Of a stretch of DNA of 41,836 nucleotides, positions 34,712 to 41,836 are shown one piece after another (position 1 is the stretch's first letter; each line of letters opens with the position of its first letter). The DNA comes from Flavobacteriales bacterium. GTDB lineage: Bacteria; Bacteroidota; Bacteroidia; Flavobacteriales_D; Crocinitomicaceae. Made by a program: the position numbers and the translations under genes. The notes under the pieces were generated by a model, which saw nothing but the letters and a program-made list of their open reading frames with translations, was not told the DNA's origin and did not search any database. Location of the stretch: positions 1-41,836 of the forward strand of contig CANLAQ010000023.1 of NCBI GenBank assembly GCA_947488235.1. Direction: 5' to 3'.

Positions 34712-35755
34712 ATGGAATTTTCGGCCCAACAAATTGCAGAAATCCTTAAGGGAGAAATCATTGGCGACATTAATGTCACAGTTAATGAGCTTGCAAAAAT
34801 AGAAGAAGGAAAGCCGGGCGCTTTGTCTTTCTTGTCTAATCCAAAATATGAGGAATTTATTTATACTACAGGTTCTAGTATTTGTATCGTAAATAATTCT
34901 TTTGAACCTTCCAAAAATTTACCCGAAACATTAACGCTGATAAAAGTTGCTGATGCATACGCCTGCTTCGCACAGCTTTTGGAAGTTTATGCCGATATGA
35001 ATAAAAAGCAGGCAGGAATTGAAGTGCCTAATTCCATTGATCCAACTGCGCAATTAGGCGACAATATCCACCTTGGAGCTTTTGCTTATGTAGGTAAAAA
35101 TGTAAAGATTGGTAAGAATTGTGTCATTTATCCCCATGTATTTATTGGTGATAATGCTATTATTAATGAAAACACAACGATTTACCCAAATGTAACTGTA
35201 TATGACGCTTCAGTCATTGGAAAAAACTGTATCATTCATGCCGGTGTCGTAATTGGCTCTGATGGTTTTGGATTCGCTCCTGATCAACAAGGTGTTTATA
35301 AGAAGGTGCCGCAAATTGGAAATGTAGTAATTGAAGATGATGTTGAAATTGGCGCCAACACTACAATTGATCGAGCAACAATGGGTTCAACCTATATTCG
35401 AAAAGGGGTGAAAATTGATAATTTATGTCAAATTGCACATAATGTTGAAGTGGGTGAACATACCGCCATGGCGTCACAAGTTGGAATTGCAGGTTCCGCT
35501 AAGATTGGAAAACGCGTTATCATTGGTGGACAAGCCGGCATAGGTGGACATCTTTCTATCGCTGATCAAACGCAAATCGCTGGACAATCAGGTGTAGCTT
35601 CTACCATAAAAAACGCACAAGCAATGATGGGAAGCCCTGTCATTCCACTTTCAGACTTCAAACGATCTCATATCGTTTTTAAACAATTACCTAGCATGTT
35701 GAAGCGGGTAGTTGAATTAGAAACAAAATTAGCAGCACTTATTTCAAAAAAGTAA
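34712..35755 (+). CDS. lpxD: UDP-3-O-acylglucosamine N-acyltransferase LpxD
   Basis: LpxD adds the amide-linked hydroxyacyl chain in lipid A synthesis (third step). The 347-residue length fits. The N-terminal uridine-binding domain (about 1-100) includes GALSFLSNPKYEEFIYTT. The left-handed beta-helix of hexapeptide repeats spans about 108-300. The catalytic His lies in CQIAHNVEVG near residue 240. The motif DGFGFAPDQQGVYKKVPQIG is typical of LpxD. The C-terminal helix (SMLKRVVELETKL) forms the ACP-recognition part. It is the first gene of a run with lpxC-fabZ and lpxA, four bases from the next start. Confidence 0.97.
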   Translation: MEFSAQQIAEILKGEIIGDINVTVNELAKIEEGKPGALSFLSNPKYEEFIYTTGSSICIVNNSFEPSKNLPETLTLIKVADAYACFAQLLEVYADMNKKQAGIEVPNSIDPTAQLGDNIHLGAFAYVGKNVKIGKNCVIYPHVFIGDNAIINENTTIYPNVTVYDASVIGKNCIIHAGVVIGSDGFGFAPDQQGVYKKVPQIGNVVIEDDVEIGANTTIDRATMGSTYIRKGVKIDNLCQIAHNVEVGEHTAMASQVGIAGSAKIGKRVIIGGQAGIGGHLSIADQTQIAGQSGVASTIKNAQAMMGSPVIPLSDFKRSHIVFKQLPSMLKRVVELETKLAALISKK

Positions 35756-35759
35756 TAGC

Positions 35760-37160
35760 ATGTCAGAAAAACAATGTACCCTCAAAGCACCAATTCAATT
35801 TAAAGGAATTGGATTGCATACTGGAGAATCCGTGACGCTCGAAATTTGTCCAGCGCCAGACAATCACGGTTATAAATTCCAAAGAATTGATTTGCCAGGC
35901 GAGCCAATAATTAAAGCAGATGTAGATTTAGTGGTAGCAACTGATAGAGGAACTACTCTTGAATCAGCAGGCGCGCGCGTTTATACAACCGAACATGTTC
36001 TAGCAGCACTTTATGGTTGTCAAATCGACAATGCATTGATAAAACTGAATGCGCCAGAAGTGCCGATCATGGACGGAAGTTCTAAATTGTATGTTGATGC
36101 CATTCTTGAAACAGGTTTCGTGGAGCAGGAAGCTGAAAGAGACTACTTTGAATTAACTGAAAATATTCCATGGGAAGACTTAGAGAACGGGATTGAATTT
36201 TTAGCAATTCCTGATAAAAATTACAGATTAACAGTAATGGTCGATTATAAATCTCCCGTGCTTGGAACGCAACATGCTAGCATGTACAAGATAAGTGATT
36301 TTAATACTGAAATTGCCCCTTGCAGAACTTTTGTCTTCTTGAGGGAATTAGAATTTCTAGCCCAGAATAATTTAATAAAAGGTGGCGACCTAGACAATGC
36401 AATTGTATTGGTAGATCGTGTTGATATTTCACAAGAAGAATTGAATAGACTCGCTAAATTATTAGGTAAGGAAGATTTGAAGATTGAAATAGATGGAATC
36501 GGGGTGCTCAATAGTTCTAAATTAAAATATGAAAATGAGCCCGCTCGACATAAATTATTAGATATTGTTGGTGATTTAGCGCTTATTGGAAAACCTATTA
36601 GAGCACATATTTTAGCAGCGCGTCCTGGACACTCAGGAAATGTTCGTTTTGCGAAAATTTTAAAAGAACAAATCAAAAAACAACAAAATCAAGGTCGAGT
36701 CTTTGATATTACCAAAACACCGCTTTACGATAGTATCGCCATAGAAGGTATGCTTCCGCATCGCTTTCCGTTTTTGATGGTGGATAAAATCATGGAGATT
36801 AATGATTTGACCATAATTGGAGTGAAAAATGTCACCATGAATGAACCTATCTTTACAGGTCATTTTCCCGGAAATCCAGTATTTCCTGGAGTGCTACAAA
36901 TTGAAGCCATGGCACAAGTTGGGGGAATTTTTGCCTTAAGCAAGGTAGAAGAACCGCATTTGTATTCCACTTATTTTATGAAAATAGACAAGGTTAAATT
37001 TAAGCAAAAAGTGGTCCCAGGAGATACCTTGGTATTTGAATTAACACTACTTTCACCTATCAGAAGAGGATTGGTTGAAATGGGCGGAAAAGCTTATGTA
37101 AATGGAAATTTAGTAATGGAAGCTGAAATGCTTGCTCAAGTAATTAAAGATAAAGTATAA
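35760..37160 (+). CDS. lpxC-fabZ: Bifunctional LpxC deacetylase / FabZ dehydratase
   Basis: The 466-residue protein fuses two enzymes. Residues 1-~305 are LpxC, the zinc deacetylase that commits UDP-acyl-GlcNAc to lipid A: IQFKGIGLHTGE, the zinc His in YTTEHVLAAL, APEVPIMDGSS, and HKLLDIVGDLALIG with further ligands. Residues ~320-466 are FabZ, the 3-hydroxyacyl-ACP dehydratase of fatty-acid synthesis: MLPHRFPFLMVDK with the active His, and the catalytic Glu in FPGVLQIEAMAQVGG. The fusion is known across Bacteroidota and links the competing uses of 3-hydroxyacyl-ACP in one polypeptide. It lies between lpxD and lpxA with gaps of four and two bases. Confidence 0.97.
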   Translation: MSEKQCTLKAPIQFKGIGLHTGESVTLEICPAPDNHGYKFQRIDLPGEPIIKADVDLVVATDRGTTLESAGARVYTTEHVLAALYGCQIDNALIKLNAPEVPIMDGSSKLYVDAILETGFVEQEAERDYFELTENIPWEDLENGIEFLAIPDKNYRLTVMVDYKSPVLGTQHASMYKISDFNTEIAPCRTFVFLRELEFLAQNNLIKGGDLDNAIVLVDRVDISQEELNRLAKLLGKEDLKIEIDGIGVLNSSKLKYENEPARHKLLDIVGDLALIGKPIRAHILAARPGHSGNVRFAKILKEQIKKQQNQGRVFDITKTPLYDSIAIEGMLPHRFPFLMVDKIMEINDLTIIGVKNVTMNEPIFTGHFPGNPVFPGVLQIEAMAQVGGIFALSKVEEPHLYSTYFMKIDKVKFKQKVVPGDTLVFELTLLSPIRRGLVEMGGKAYVNGNLVMEAEMLAQVIKDKV

Positions 37161-37162
37161 AT

Positions 37163-37939
37163 ATGCAAAGTCCATTAGCGTCTATTTCTCATTTAGCCAA
37201 ATTGCATAACAGCGTAAGAGTTGATCCTTTTACCTGTATACATGAAGATGTTATTATCGGAGAAGGTTCTCATATTCACTCGAATGTAACCATTTATCCA
37301 GGAACAAGAATTGGTAATAATTGTGAAGTTTTTCCAGGCGCTGTAATTGGAGTGATTCCGCAAGATCTGAAATTCGAAGGGGAATATACCACAGTTGAAA
37401 TTGGAGACAATACTACCATAAGAGAATGTGTTACCATACACCGTGGGACGAAAGATAAATGGAAAACATCGATTGGAAAAAATTGCTTGTTGATGACTTA
37501 TGTGCATGTTGCACACGATTGCCAAATTGGAAATAATGTGATACTTGCAAGTTATGTCGGACTTTCCGGACATGTAGTTATTGATGATTTTGCTATTTTA
37601 GAAGGCAAAGTGGCAGCGCAACAATTTGTTCATATCGGTCGACATGCTTTTATTGGTGGCGCTTCTTTGGTTAGAAAAGATGTTCCTCCATTTATTAAAT
37701 CCGCTAGAGAACCAATGACATTTGCTGGAGTAAATTCCGTTGGTTTACGCAGAAGAGGTTTTACAGATGAAGAGGTAAGGACAATTGAGGATGTGTATCG
37801 AAGTATTTATATTCAAAGCAGTAATATGTCCAAAGGAATACAAAATGTGAAAGATACTTTTCCTGATAGCCCCATTAAAGATGAAATAATTCACTTTATT
37901 GAAAGCTCTGATAAAGGAGTCATAAGAGGAATGATCTAA
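37163..37939 (+). CDS. lpxA: UDP-N-acetylglucosamine O-acyltransferase LpxA
   Basis: LpxA performs the first acyl transfer of lipid A synthesis. The 258-residue length is standard. The beta-helix repeats run through the N-terminal ~190 residues (GTRIGNNCEVFPGAVIG, FEGEYTTVEIGDNTTIRECV). The catalytic His lies in TYVHVAHDCQIGNNV, and the LpxA mark GVNSVGLRRRGF follows near 190-201. The C-terminal ~65 residues form the helical ACP-binding part. Together with lpxD and lpxC-fabZ it supplies three consecutive lipid A enzymes. Its stop shares one base with the RlmD-type gene. Confidence 0.97.
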   Translation: MQSPLASISHLAKLHNSVRVDPFTCIHEDVIIGEGSHIHSNVTIYPGTRIGNNCEVFPGAVIGVIPQDLKFEGEYTTVEIGDNTTIRECVTIHRGTKDKWKTSIGKNCLLMTYVHVAHDCQIGNNVILASYVGLSGHVVIDDFAILEGKVAAQQFVHIGRHAFIGGASLVRKDVPPFIKSAREPMTFAGVNSVGLRRRGFTDEEVRTIEDVYRSIYIQSSNMSKGIQNVKDTFPDSPIKDEIIHFIESSDKGVIRGMI

Positions 37940-39384
37940 TGAAATTGACCAGAGGGGATATTGTTGAATTAACCATTCATGCCTATAGTTTTGGAGGAAG
38001 AGGAATCTCTCGTGTTCCTATAGATGATTCTCATTTTATTATTTTTGTCGACAATGCATTCCCCGGACAAATAGTAAAAGCAAAAATAGATGTTAAAAGG
38101 AAAAATCATGCTGAAGCTCAATTAATTGAGGTTATTCAGAGGTCGCCCGATGAAGAAGTATTGAATTTTCAGGAAATATCTGGAGGACCTTACATCTATG
38201 TTCCTACCAAAATTCAAGAAAAAGCGAAAGAAGAATCAACATTAAGTACCTTCAGTAAAATTTCTGGAATAAAAAATCTTGCTGATGTATACGATGGCTT
38301 TATCAGTTCACCACTGCATTATTTTTACCGGAATAAAATGGAATACAGTTTCTCTTCCATTGAACATTCCTTGAAAAGTGGAACAGAAATAGACGATGCA
38401 TTCGCTTTAGGCTTCAAGCGAAGAGGCACTTGGTGGAAAGTGGAAAGTTTAGATAAACCTAGTGGACTTTTTGATGAAGAGTGGGAGTCTAAACTCCATT
38501 TAATTCGCAGTCATTTAGAACAAAGCACCCTACCCGCTTGGCATCCACCAAAAAAAGAAGGATTTTTTAGACATATTGTGATTCGAAAATCTTTTCAATC
38601 CAATCAACTCTTAATCAATCTAGTTACCTCTTCTGAGGGCTTGCATCTTTTTGACGGGAAAGCATTTACAGCTTATTTAATTTCCCTATTTGGAGAGAGA
38701 ATCGCTGGGATTCAACATACTATTAATGATAATGTTGCTGATCGGTCTAAAATAGAAAATGGTGAAAGTAAACTACTATATGGCAAAGGAGTTGTAGAAG
38801 AAACTATTGCAGGATTGAGATTTGAAATCAGTATGGAAAGTTTCTTTCAAACCAATCCAGCATGTGCCGAATTACTCTATGCAAGAGCCATTGATTATTT
38901 ATTAGAAGATGAAGTTAAGAAAGACAGTGTAGTTTTAGATTTATTTTGCGGTACAGGAACCATTGCGCAATTGATCGCAAAGCGACAGTTAAAATCACTT
39001 GCCCCTATTTCTATTATTGGGGTTGATATTGTTGAACAAGCCATTGAAGATGCCAAAAGAAATGCTAAGTTGAACGGCTTAGAAGACCTCTCCTTTTTTG
39101 CTGCAGATGTTGGAAAATTTTTAAAACAAATGCCTGAATTTGAAGGCGCAATTGCTGCCTTAATTTTGGATCCTCCAAGAGCTGGAATAGCACCAAAAAC
39201 ATTACAAAAAGTTATTGATTTAGGCGCTAAAACCATCGTATATATCTCCTGCAACCCTTCTACACAAGCAAGAGATGCCTCTTTGTTGATTGATGCTGGA
39301 TATGAACTTAAAAAATATACCCTCGTAGATCAATTTCCACATACAGGACATATAGAATCCATTGCGAAATTTGTAAAGAAATGA
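37939..39384 (+). CDS. rlmD: RlmD/TrmA-type 23S rRNA (uracil-5) methyltransferase lacking Fe-S cysteines
   Basis: The family adds a methyl group to C5 of uridine in 23S rRNA. The 481-residue protein has an N-terminal TRAM domain (about 5-65). The SAM-binding domain has VLDLFCGTGTIAQLIAKR, the LDPPRAGI loop and the nucleophile Cys in VYISCNPSTQARD; the end FPHTGHIESIAKF carries the general-base Glu. The region that normally holds the 4Fe-4S ligands (CxxxxxCGGC) reads FQEISGGPYIY, with Ser81 and Pro84 at the CGGC positions, so the cluster is probably absent. The catalytic parts are intact. It overlaps cinA by four bases. Target uridine (U1939 in Escherichia coli numbering) is inferred from the name only. 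Confidence 0.85.
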   Translation: MKLTRGDIVELTIHAYSFGGRGISRVPIDDSHFIIFVDNAFPGQIVKAKIDVKRKNHAEAQLIEVIQRSPDEEVLNFQEISGGPYIYVPTKIQEKAKEESTLSTFSKISGIKNLADVYDGFISSPLHYFYRNKMEYSFSSIEHSLKSGTEIDDAFALGFKRRGTWWKVESLDKPSGLFDEEWESKLHLIRSHLEQSTLPAWHPPKKEGFFRHIVIRKSFQSNQLLINLVTSSEGLHLFDGKAFTAYLISLFGERIAGIQHTINDNVADRSKIENGESKLLYGKGVVEETIAGLRFEISMESFFQTNPACAELLYARAIDYLLEDEVKKDSVVLDLFCGTGTIAQLIAKRQLKSLAPISIIGVDIVEQAIEDAKRNAKLNGLEDLSFFAADVGKFLKQMPEFEGAIAALILDPPRAGIAPKTLQKVIDLGAKTIVYISCNPSTQARDASLLIDAGYELKKYTLVDQFPHTGHIESIAKFVKK

Positions 39385-40616
39385 AGGTAGAACTAATTTC
39401 TATTGGAGATGAATTATTGATTGGCCAAACCATTAATACCAATGCCTCTTGGTTGGGTCAAGAACTTTCGCTTTTAGGTTGTAATATAATCAAAGGCGTG
39501 ACCATTTCAGATACTAAGGATGCCATTACTAATGCCTTAGATGACATTCAAAAGACCACGCAATTGTGTATAATAACCGGTGGATTAGGTCCAACGAATG
39601 ATGATATCACCAAATATACACTTGCTTCCTATTTTAACATGGAACTTGAAATGAATGAGGAAATAAAATTAAAGATTGAACAATATTTCCAAAAACGAAA
39701 TCGTCCCATGCTATTGGTAAATGAACATCAAGCATTGATGCCAAAAGGATGCCTCGTTCTAAATAACAACTATGGTACTGCAGCAGGAATCTTAATTGAG
39801 AAAAATAACCAAATTTTTGTTAGTTTACCTGGAGTGCCCTATGAGATGAAAGGAATTGTTCTAGAAGAATTGATTCCCTATTTAAAAAATCGCTTTCAAC
39901 TTAAAGGAAAAGGATACAAAACTGCCCTTACGCAAGGTATTGGAGAATCATTTTTAGCAGAAAAAATAAAAACTTGGGAAGAAGATTTGACAAAAAATAA
40001 TTTTTCTCTTGCTTATTTACCCTCTCCAGGATTTGTTAAATTAAGAATTACTGCACCAAATGAACATGAAGGATTAGACGCAATAAATTCCTATTTTAAT
40101 AAATTAGAACAACTGATTCCAGAAGCACTCTATGGTTATAATGACGACAAACTTCAGGGCGTTATTGGAGCCAAGTTGAAAGAAAAAAATCTGAGTATTG
40201 GTACAGTTGAAAGTTGCACGGGTGGAATGTTAGCAGCTCAAATTAGCTCTGTTTCAGGTGCTTCAGAATATTTTATGGGCTCTTTATTGACCTACAGCAA
40301 TGAAATGAAAAGCAAATTAGCAGGAGTGGACGCTCGTTTAATTGAAGAATTTGGGGCCGTGAGTCAAGAAGTAGCCTGCGCGATGGCAGAAGGTGGAAGG
40401 AAGAAGTTAAATGTTTCTGTCTGTATCGCTACTTCAGGAATTGCTGGTCCAACAGGTGGAACAGATAGCAAACCAGTAGGATTGGTTTGGATTGCGATTG
40501 CAACATCTACAAGAACAATTTCAAAGGCCTTCCAATATGGCGATCAAAGAGAAAGAAATATTCAAATGGCGGTAGCTTCTGCTCTTAATTTACTTCGCTA
40601 TGAGGTGCTTAGCTAA
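39381..40616 (+). CDS. cinA: CinA-like protein with nicotinamide-nucleotide amidase domain
   Basis: The 411-residue protein has two domains. The N-terminal COG1058 domain (about 1-170) shows ISIGDELLIGQTINTNASWL and TGGLGPTNDDITKY; in characterised homologues it acts as an ADP-ribose/NADH-type pyrophosphatase. The C-terminal domain (about 255-411) is the PncC amidase, which deamidates NMN in pyridine-nucleotide salvage: GTVESCTGGMLAAQ, GSLLTYSNEMK, TSGIAGPTGGTDSKPVGLVW. In some bacteria the gene is competence-linked, but nothing here supports that. Its ATG overlaps the RlmD-type gene by four bases and it is the last gene of the lpxD unit; rpmB has its own promoter. Confidence 0.95.
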   Translation: MKVELISIGDELLIGQTINTNASWLGQELSLLGCNIIKGVTISDTKDAITNALDDIQKTTQLCIITGGLGPTNDDITKYTLASYFNMELEMNEEIKLKIEQYFQKRNRPMLLVNEHQALMPKGCLVLNNNYGTAAGILIEKNNQIFVSLPGVPYEMKGIVLEELIPYLKNRFQLKGKGYKTALTQGIGESFLAEKIKTWEEDLTKNNFSLAYLPSPGFVKLRITAPNEHEGLDAINSYFNKLEQLIPEALYGYNDDKLQGVIGAKLKEKNLSIGTVESCTGGMLAAQISSVSGASEYFMGSLLTYSNEMKSKLAGVDARLIEEFGAVSQEVACAMAEGGRKKLNVSVCIATSGIAGPTGGTDSKPVGLVWIAIATSTRTISKAFQYGDQRERNIQMAVASALNLLRYEVLS

Positions 40617-40697
40617 AAAAAGAAATCAGTAGATTTAAAATTAAGCAAGAAACCATCTTTTAACTTTGAAGAAATATTAAAAAAAGATTGGTTTTTG

Positions 40698-40729
40698 TTT
40701 GTATTTATTGGAAAAATATCTTTTCTTTG
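40698..40729 (+). promoter_or_regulatory. Promoter of the rpmB-rpmG ribosomal operon
   Basis: TTTG (40698-40701), a 20-base spacer, then TTTCTTTG (40722-40729), one mismatch to TAnnTTTG. The start region CTTTGCACCC (40725-40734) is identical to that of the rpsP promoter, suggesting a shared r-protein promoter form. Confidence 0.6.
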
Positions 40730-40763
40730 CACCCGCTTAAAGATTTACAATAAACTATCACAC

Positions 40764-41000
40764 ATGTCTCGAGTTTGTCAATTAACAGGAAAGTCAGTTA
40801 TGGTGGGGAACAATGTTTCTCACTCTAATCGCAAAACGAAGCGTCGTTTTTATCCTAACCTTATAACTAAGAAATTTTTCATTCCAGAAGAAGATCGTTA
40901 TATTACATTAAAAATATCAACATCTGCTTTGCGAACTATCAATAAGAATGGTCTTGTGGCTTGCCTTAAAGAAGCGCGTAAAAAAGGGTTTTTAAAATAA
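40764..41000 (+). CDS. rpmB: 50S ribosomal protein bL28
   Basis: The 78-residue basic protein begins MSRVCQLTGKSVMVGNNVSHS, the family start, and contains NRKTKRRFYPNLITKKF, followed by LKISTSALRTINKNGL. Only Cys5 is present, so this is the zinc-free form. An open frame extends upstream to 40695, but that part overlaps the promoter and is not conserved sequence, so ATG 40764 is used. The gene is first in a ribosomal string with rpmG 33 bases downstream, and its promoter resembles that of rpsP. Confidence 0.96.
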   Translation: MSRVCQLTGKSVMVGNNVSHSNRKTKRRFYPNLITKKFFIPEEDRYITLKISTSALRTINKNGLVACLKEARKKGFLK

Positions 41001-41033
41001 TCAACTGTTGTGAAACAGAAATAAGTAAAAGAA

Positions 41034-41222
41034 ATGGCTAAGAAATCAAAAGGTAATAGAATCCAAGTAATTCTTGAGTGCACAGAGCACAAAACCACAG
41101 GAATGGCGGGAACATCTCGTTACATTACTACAAAGAACCGTAAGAATACTCCGGATAGAATGGAAATTAAAAAATTCAATCCGATTCTTAAGAAATACAC
41201 AATTCATAAAGAAATTAAATAA
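41034..41222 (+). CDS. rpmG: 50S ribosomal protein bL33
   Basis: The 62-residue protein shows [11 protein letters not shown] near the start and [20 protein letters not shown], then [15 protein letters not shown], the core of bL33. It has one cysteine, so it is the zinc-free (C-minus) form. It lies seven bases before a small Bacteroidota-specific gene that customarily follows it. Confidence 0.95.
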   Translation: MAKKSKGNRIQVILECTEHKTTGMAGTSRYITTKNRKNTPDRMEIKKFNPILKKYTIHKEIK

Positions 41223-41229
41223 TTAAGTC

Positions 41230-41385
41230 ATGGCAAAGAAAGTTGTTGCAACACTACAAAAAGGTGGCGGAAAAGAACATACGAAAGTGATTAAAATGGT
41301 GAAGTCTGAAAAGACTGGAGCTTACTCTTTCAAAGAAGAAATTGTACACAATGACAAAGTAAAAGAATGGTTTACTAAGGGTTAA
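41230..41385 (+). CDS. Small basic PF14128/DUF4295 protein, probable bL38
   Basis: The 51-residue frame reads MAKKVVATLQKGGGKEHTKV... to ...KVKEWFTKG, starting at ATG 41230 with a stop at 41383-41385. It is highly basic, has no membrane segment, and lies between rpmG and ftsY, where Bacteroidota conserve DUF4295. From memory, the Flavobacterium johnsoniae 70S structure uncovered a lineage-specific protein named bL38, and I believe this is that family; that identity should be treated as unverified. The gene is too short for many gene finders. A terminator follows at 41411-41439. Confidence 0.85.
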   Translation: MAKKVVATLQKGGGKEHTKVIKMVKSEKTGAYSFKEEIVHNDKVKEWFTKG

Positions 41386-41410
41386 TTGTGTAATACATTT
41401 AAAAATACTT

Positions 41411-41439
41411 AAGCTTCCTTTTTTGGAGGCTTTTTTTTT
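41411..41439 (+). terminator. Rho-independent terminator before ftsY
   Basis: AAGCTTCC (41411-41418), loop of six T, GGAGGC (41425-41430), then nine T (41431-41439); one G-T wobble in the stem. It ends the ribosomal string just eight bases before the ftsY start, so ftsY may depend on read-through. Confidence 0.75.
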
Positions 41440-41446
41440 CAATATT

Positions 41447-41836
41447 ATGGGCTTATTTGATTTCTTTTCTCGGGCAAAAAAAGAAAATCTTGATGAAGGT
41501 TTAGCGTTATCTAAGCAATCCTTTCTCTCCAAGATTACAAGAGCAATCGTTGGGAAATCAAAGGTAGATGAAGAAGTATTAGATCAATTAGAAGAAATAT
41601 TAATTTCCTCTGATGTTGGTGTTCAAACTACCTTGAAAATCATTGAAAGAATTCAAAATAGGGTTTCAAGAGACAAGGTTCTCAATACAGACGAACTCAA
41701 CGGTATTTTACGCGCTGAAATCATCGGATTGCTTGCTGAAAACAACGCTAAATTTGATGCTCCAAATCCTTCCCCTCAAAATGATCCTTATGTAATAATG
41801 GTCGTAGGAGTCAATGGTGTTGGGAAGACCACTACC
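41447..41836 (+). CDS. ftsY: Signal recognition particle receptor FtsY, 3' end outside window
   Basis: FtsY is the membrane-associated GTPase that receives SRP-ribosome complexes for co-translational insertion. The frame is open from ATG 41447 to the edge (130 codons). It begins MGLFDFFSRAKKENLDEGL, with a short amphipathic start in place of the long acidic A domain of Escherichia coli FtsY. The N domain helices follow (VDEEVLDQLEEILISSDVGV), and the window ends inside the G1 P-loop (VGVNGVGKTTT). The remaining G domain lies beyond the edge. Placement after rpmG and the PF14128 gene is the usual Bacteroidota order. Confidence 0.95.
   Translation, partial: MGLFDFFSRAKKENLDEGLALSKQSFLSKITRAIVGKSKVDEEVLDQLEEILISSDVGVQTTLKIIERIQNRVSRDKVLNTDELNGILRAEIIGLLAENNAKFDAPNPSPQNDPYVIMVVGVNGVGKTTT

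Noticed and set aside
40695-40763. N-terminal extension of bL28
   Set aside because: It overlaps the promoter and does not resemble bL28; the conserved start is MSRVCQ at 40764.
41254-41532. 92-codon minus-strand frame over the PF14128 gene and ftsY start
   Set aside because: It is antisense to two supported genes and crosses the 41411-41439 terminator.

Overview
The window looks like a chromosomal segment of a Bacteroidota bacterium, most likely of the Flavobacteriales. Four lines of evidence support this. Base composition is AT-rich. Upstream regions carry the Bacteroidota promoter -7 element TAnnTTTG, with almost no Shine-Dalgarno sequences. Several secreted proteins end in type IX secretion (T9SS) sorting domains. 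Lineage-specific arrangements are present: fused lpxC-fabZ, bS16 with an Ala/Glu tail, the rpmB-rpmG-PF14128-ftsY string, and an archaeal-type UbiA prenyltransferase beside maf. I cannot name the family or genus from sequence alone.

Layout. 1-658 (-): secreted protein cut by the window edge. 786-2108 (-): rimO. 2294-3479 (+): a small lipoprotein followed by a TlyA-like protein with damaged SAM motifs; then an orphan 121-residue protein (3581-3946). 3955-6216 (-): surface CotH-kinase/lamin-tail protein with a T9SS tail. 6476-7624 (+): lipoprotein GH3 glycosidase. 7621-8918 (-): rpsP-rimM, with a strikingly extended bS16. 9026-12387 (-): a PCMD-like T9SS protein and a TonB-dependent receptor. 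12507-16619 (+): queE, a PorE-like envelope protein, UbiA and maf, closed by a clear terminator. 16664-21073 (-): acyltransferase, ung, hemE and an OmpA-family protein. 21229-22194 (+) ddl meets 22191-23636 (-) dacB tail to tail.

23725-29711 (+) is a capsule/exopolysaccharide locus: GT4 glycosyltransferase, Wza-type export lipoprotein, Wzc-type tyrosine kinase, rfbC and a WecA/MraY-type initiating transferase, mostly with overlapping ends. It is followed by a lytic transglycosylase and uvrA, then trxA with its terminator and a membrane-anchored protein of unknown function. 34712-40616 (+) is a lipid A run, lpxD, lpxC-fabZ and lpxA, continued by an RlmD-type methyltransferase and cinA. The window ends with rpmB, rpmG, a PF14128 small protein, a terminator and the start of ftsY.

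Taken together this is mostly core genome: envelope biogenesis (lipid A, peptidoglycan turnover, capsule, T9SS surface proteins) mixed with translation and repair genes. I saw no tRNA, rRNA, CRISPR array, insertion sequence or phage gene, and no gene-free stretch over 300 bases. I did not find a convincing new multi-gene system. The best leads are single-gene oddities: the degenerate TlyA-like protein, the acidic repeat tail of bS16, the cysteine-less RlmD, the tyrosine-repeat kinase tail, the CotH surface protein, and a recurring pattern of promoter -7 boxes lying only 4-7 nt before the start codon.
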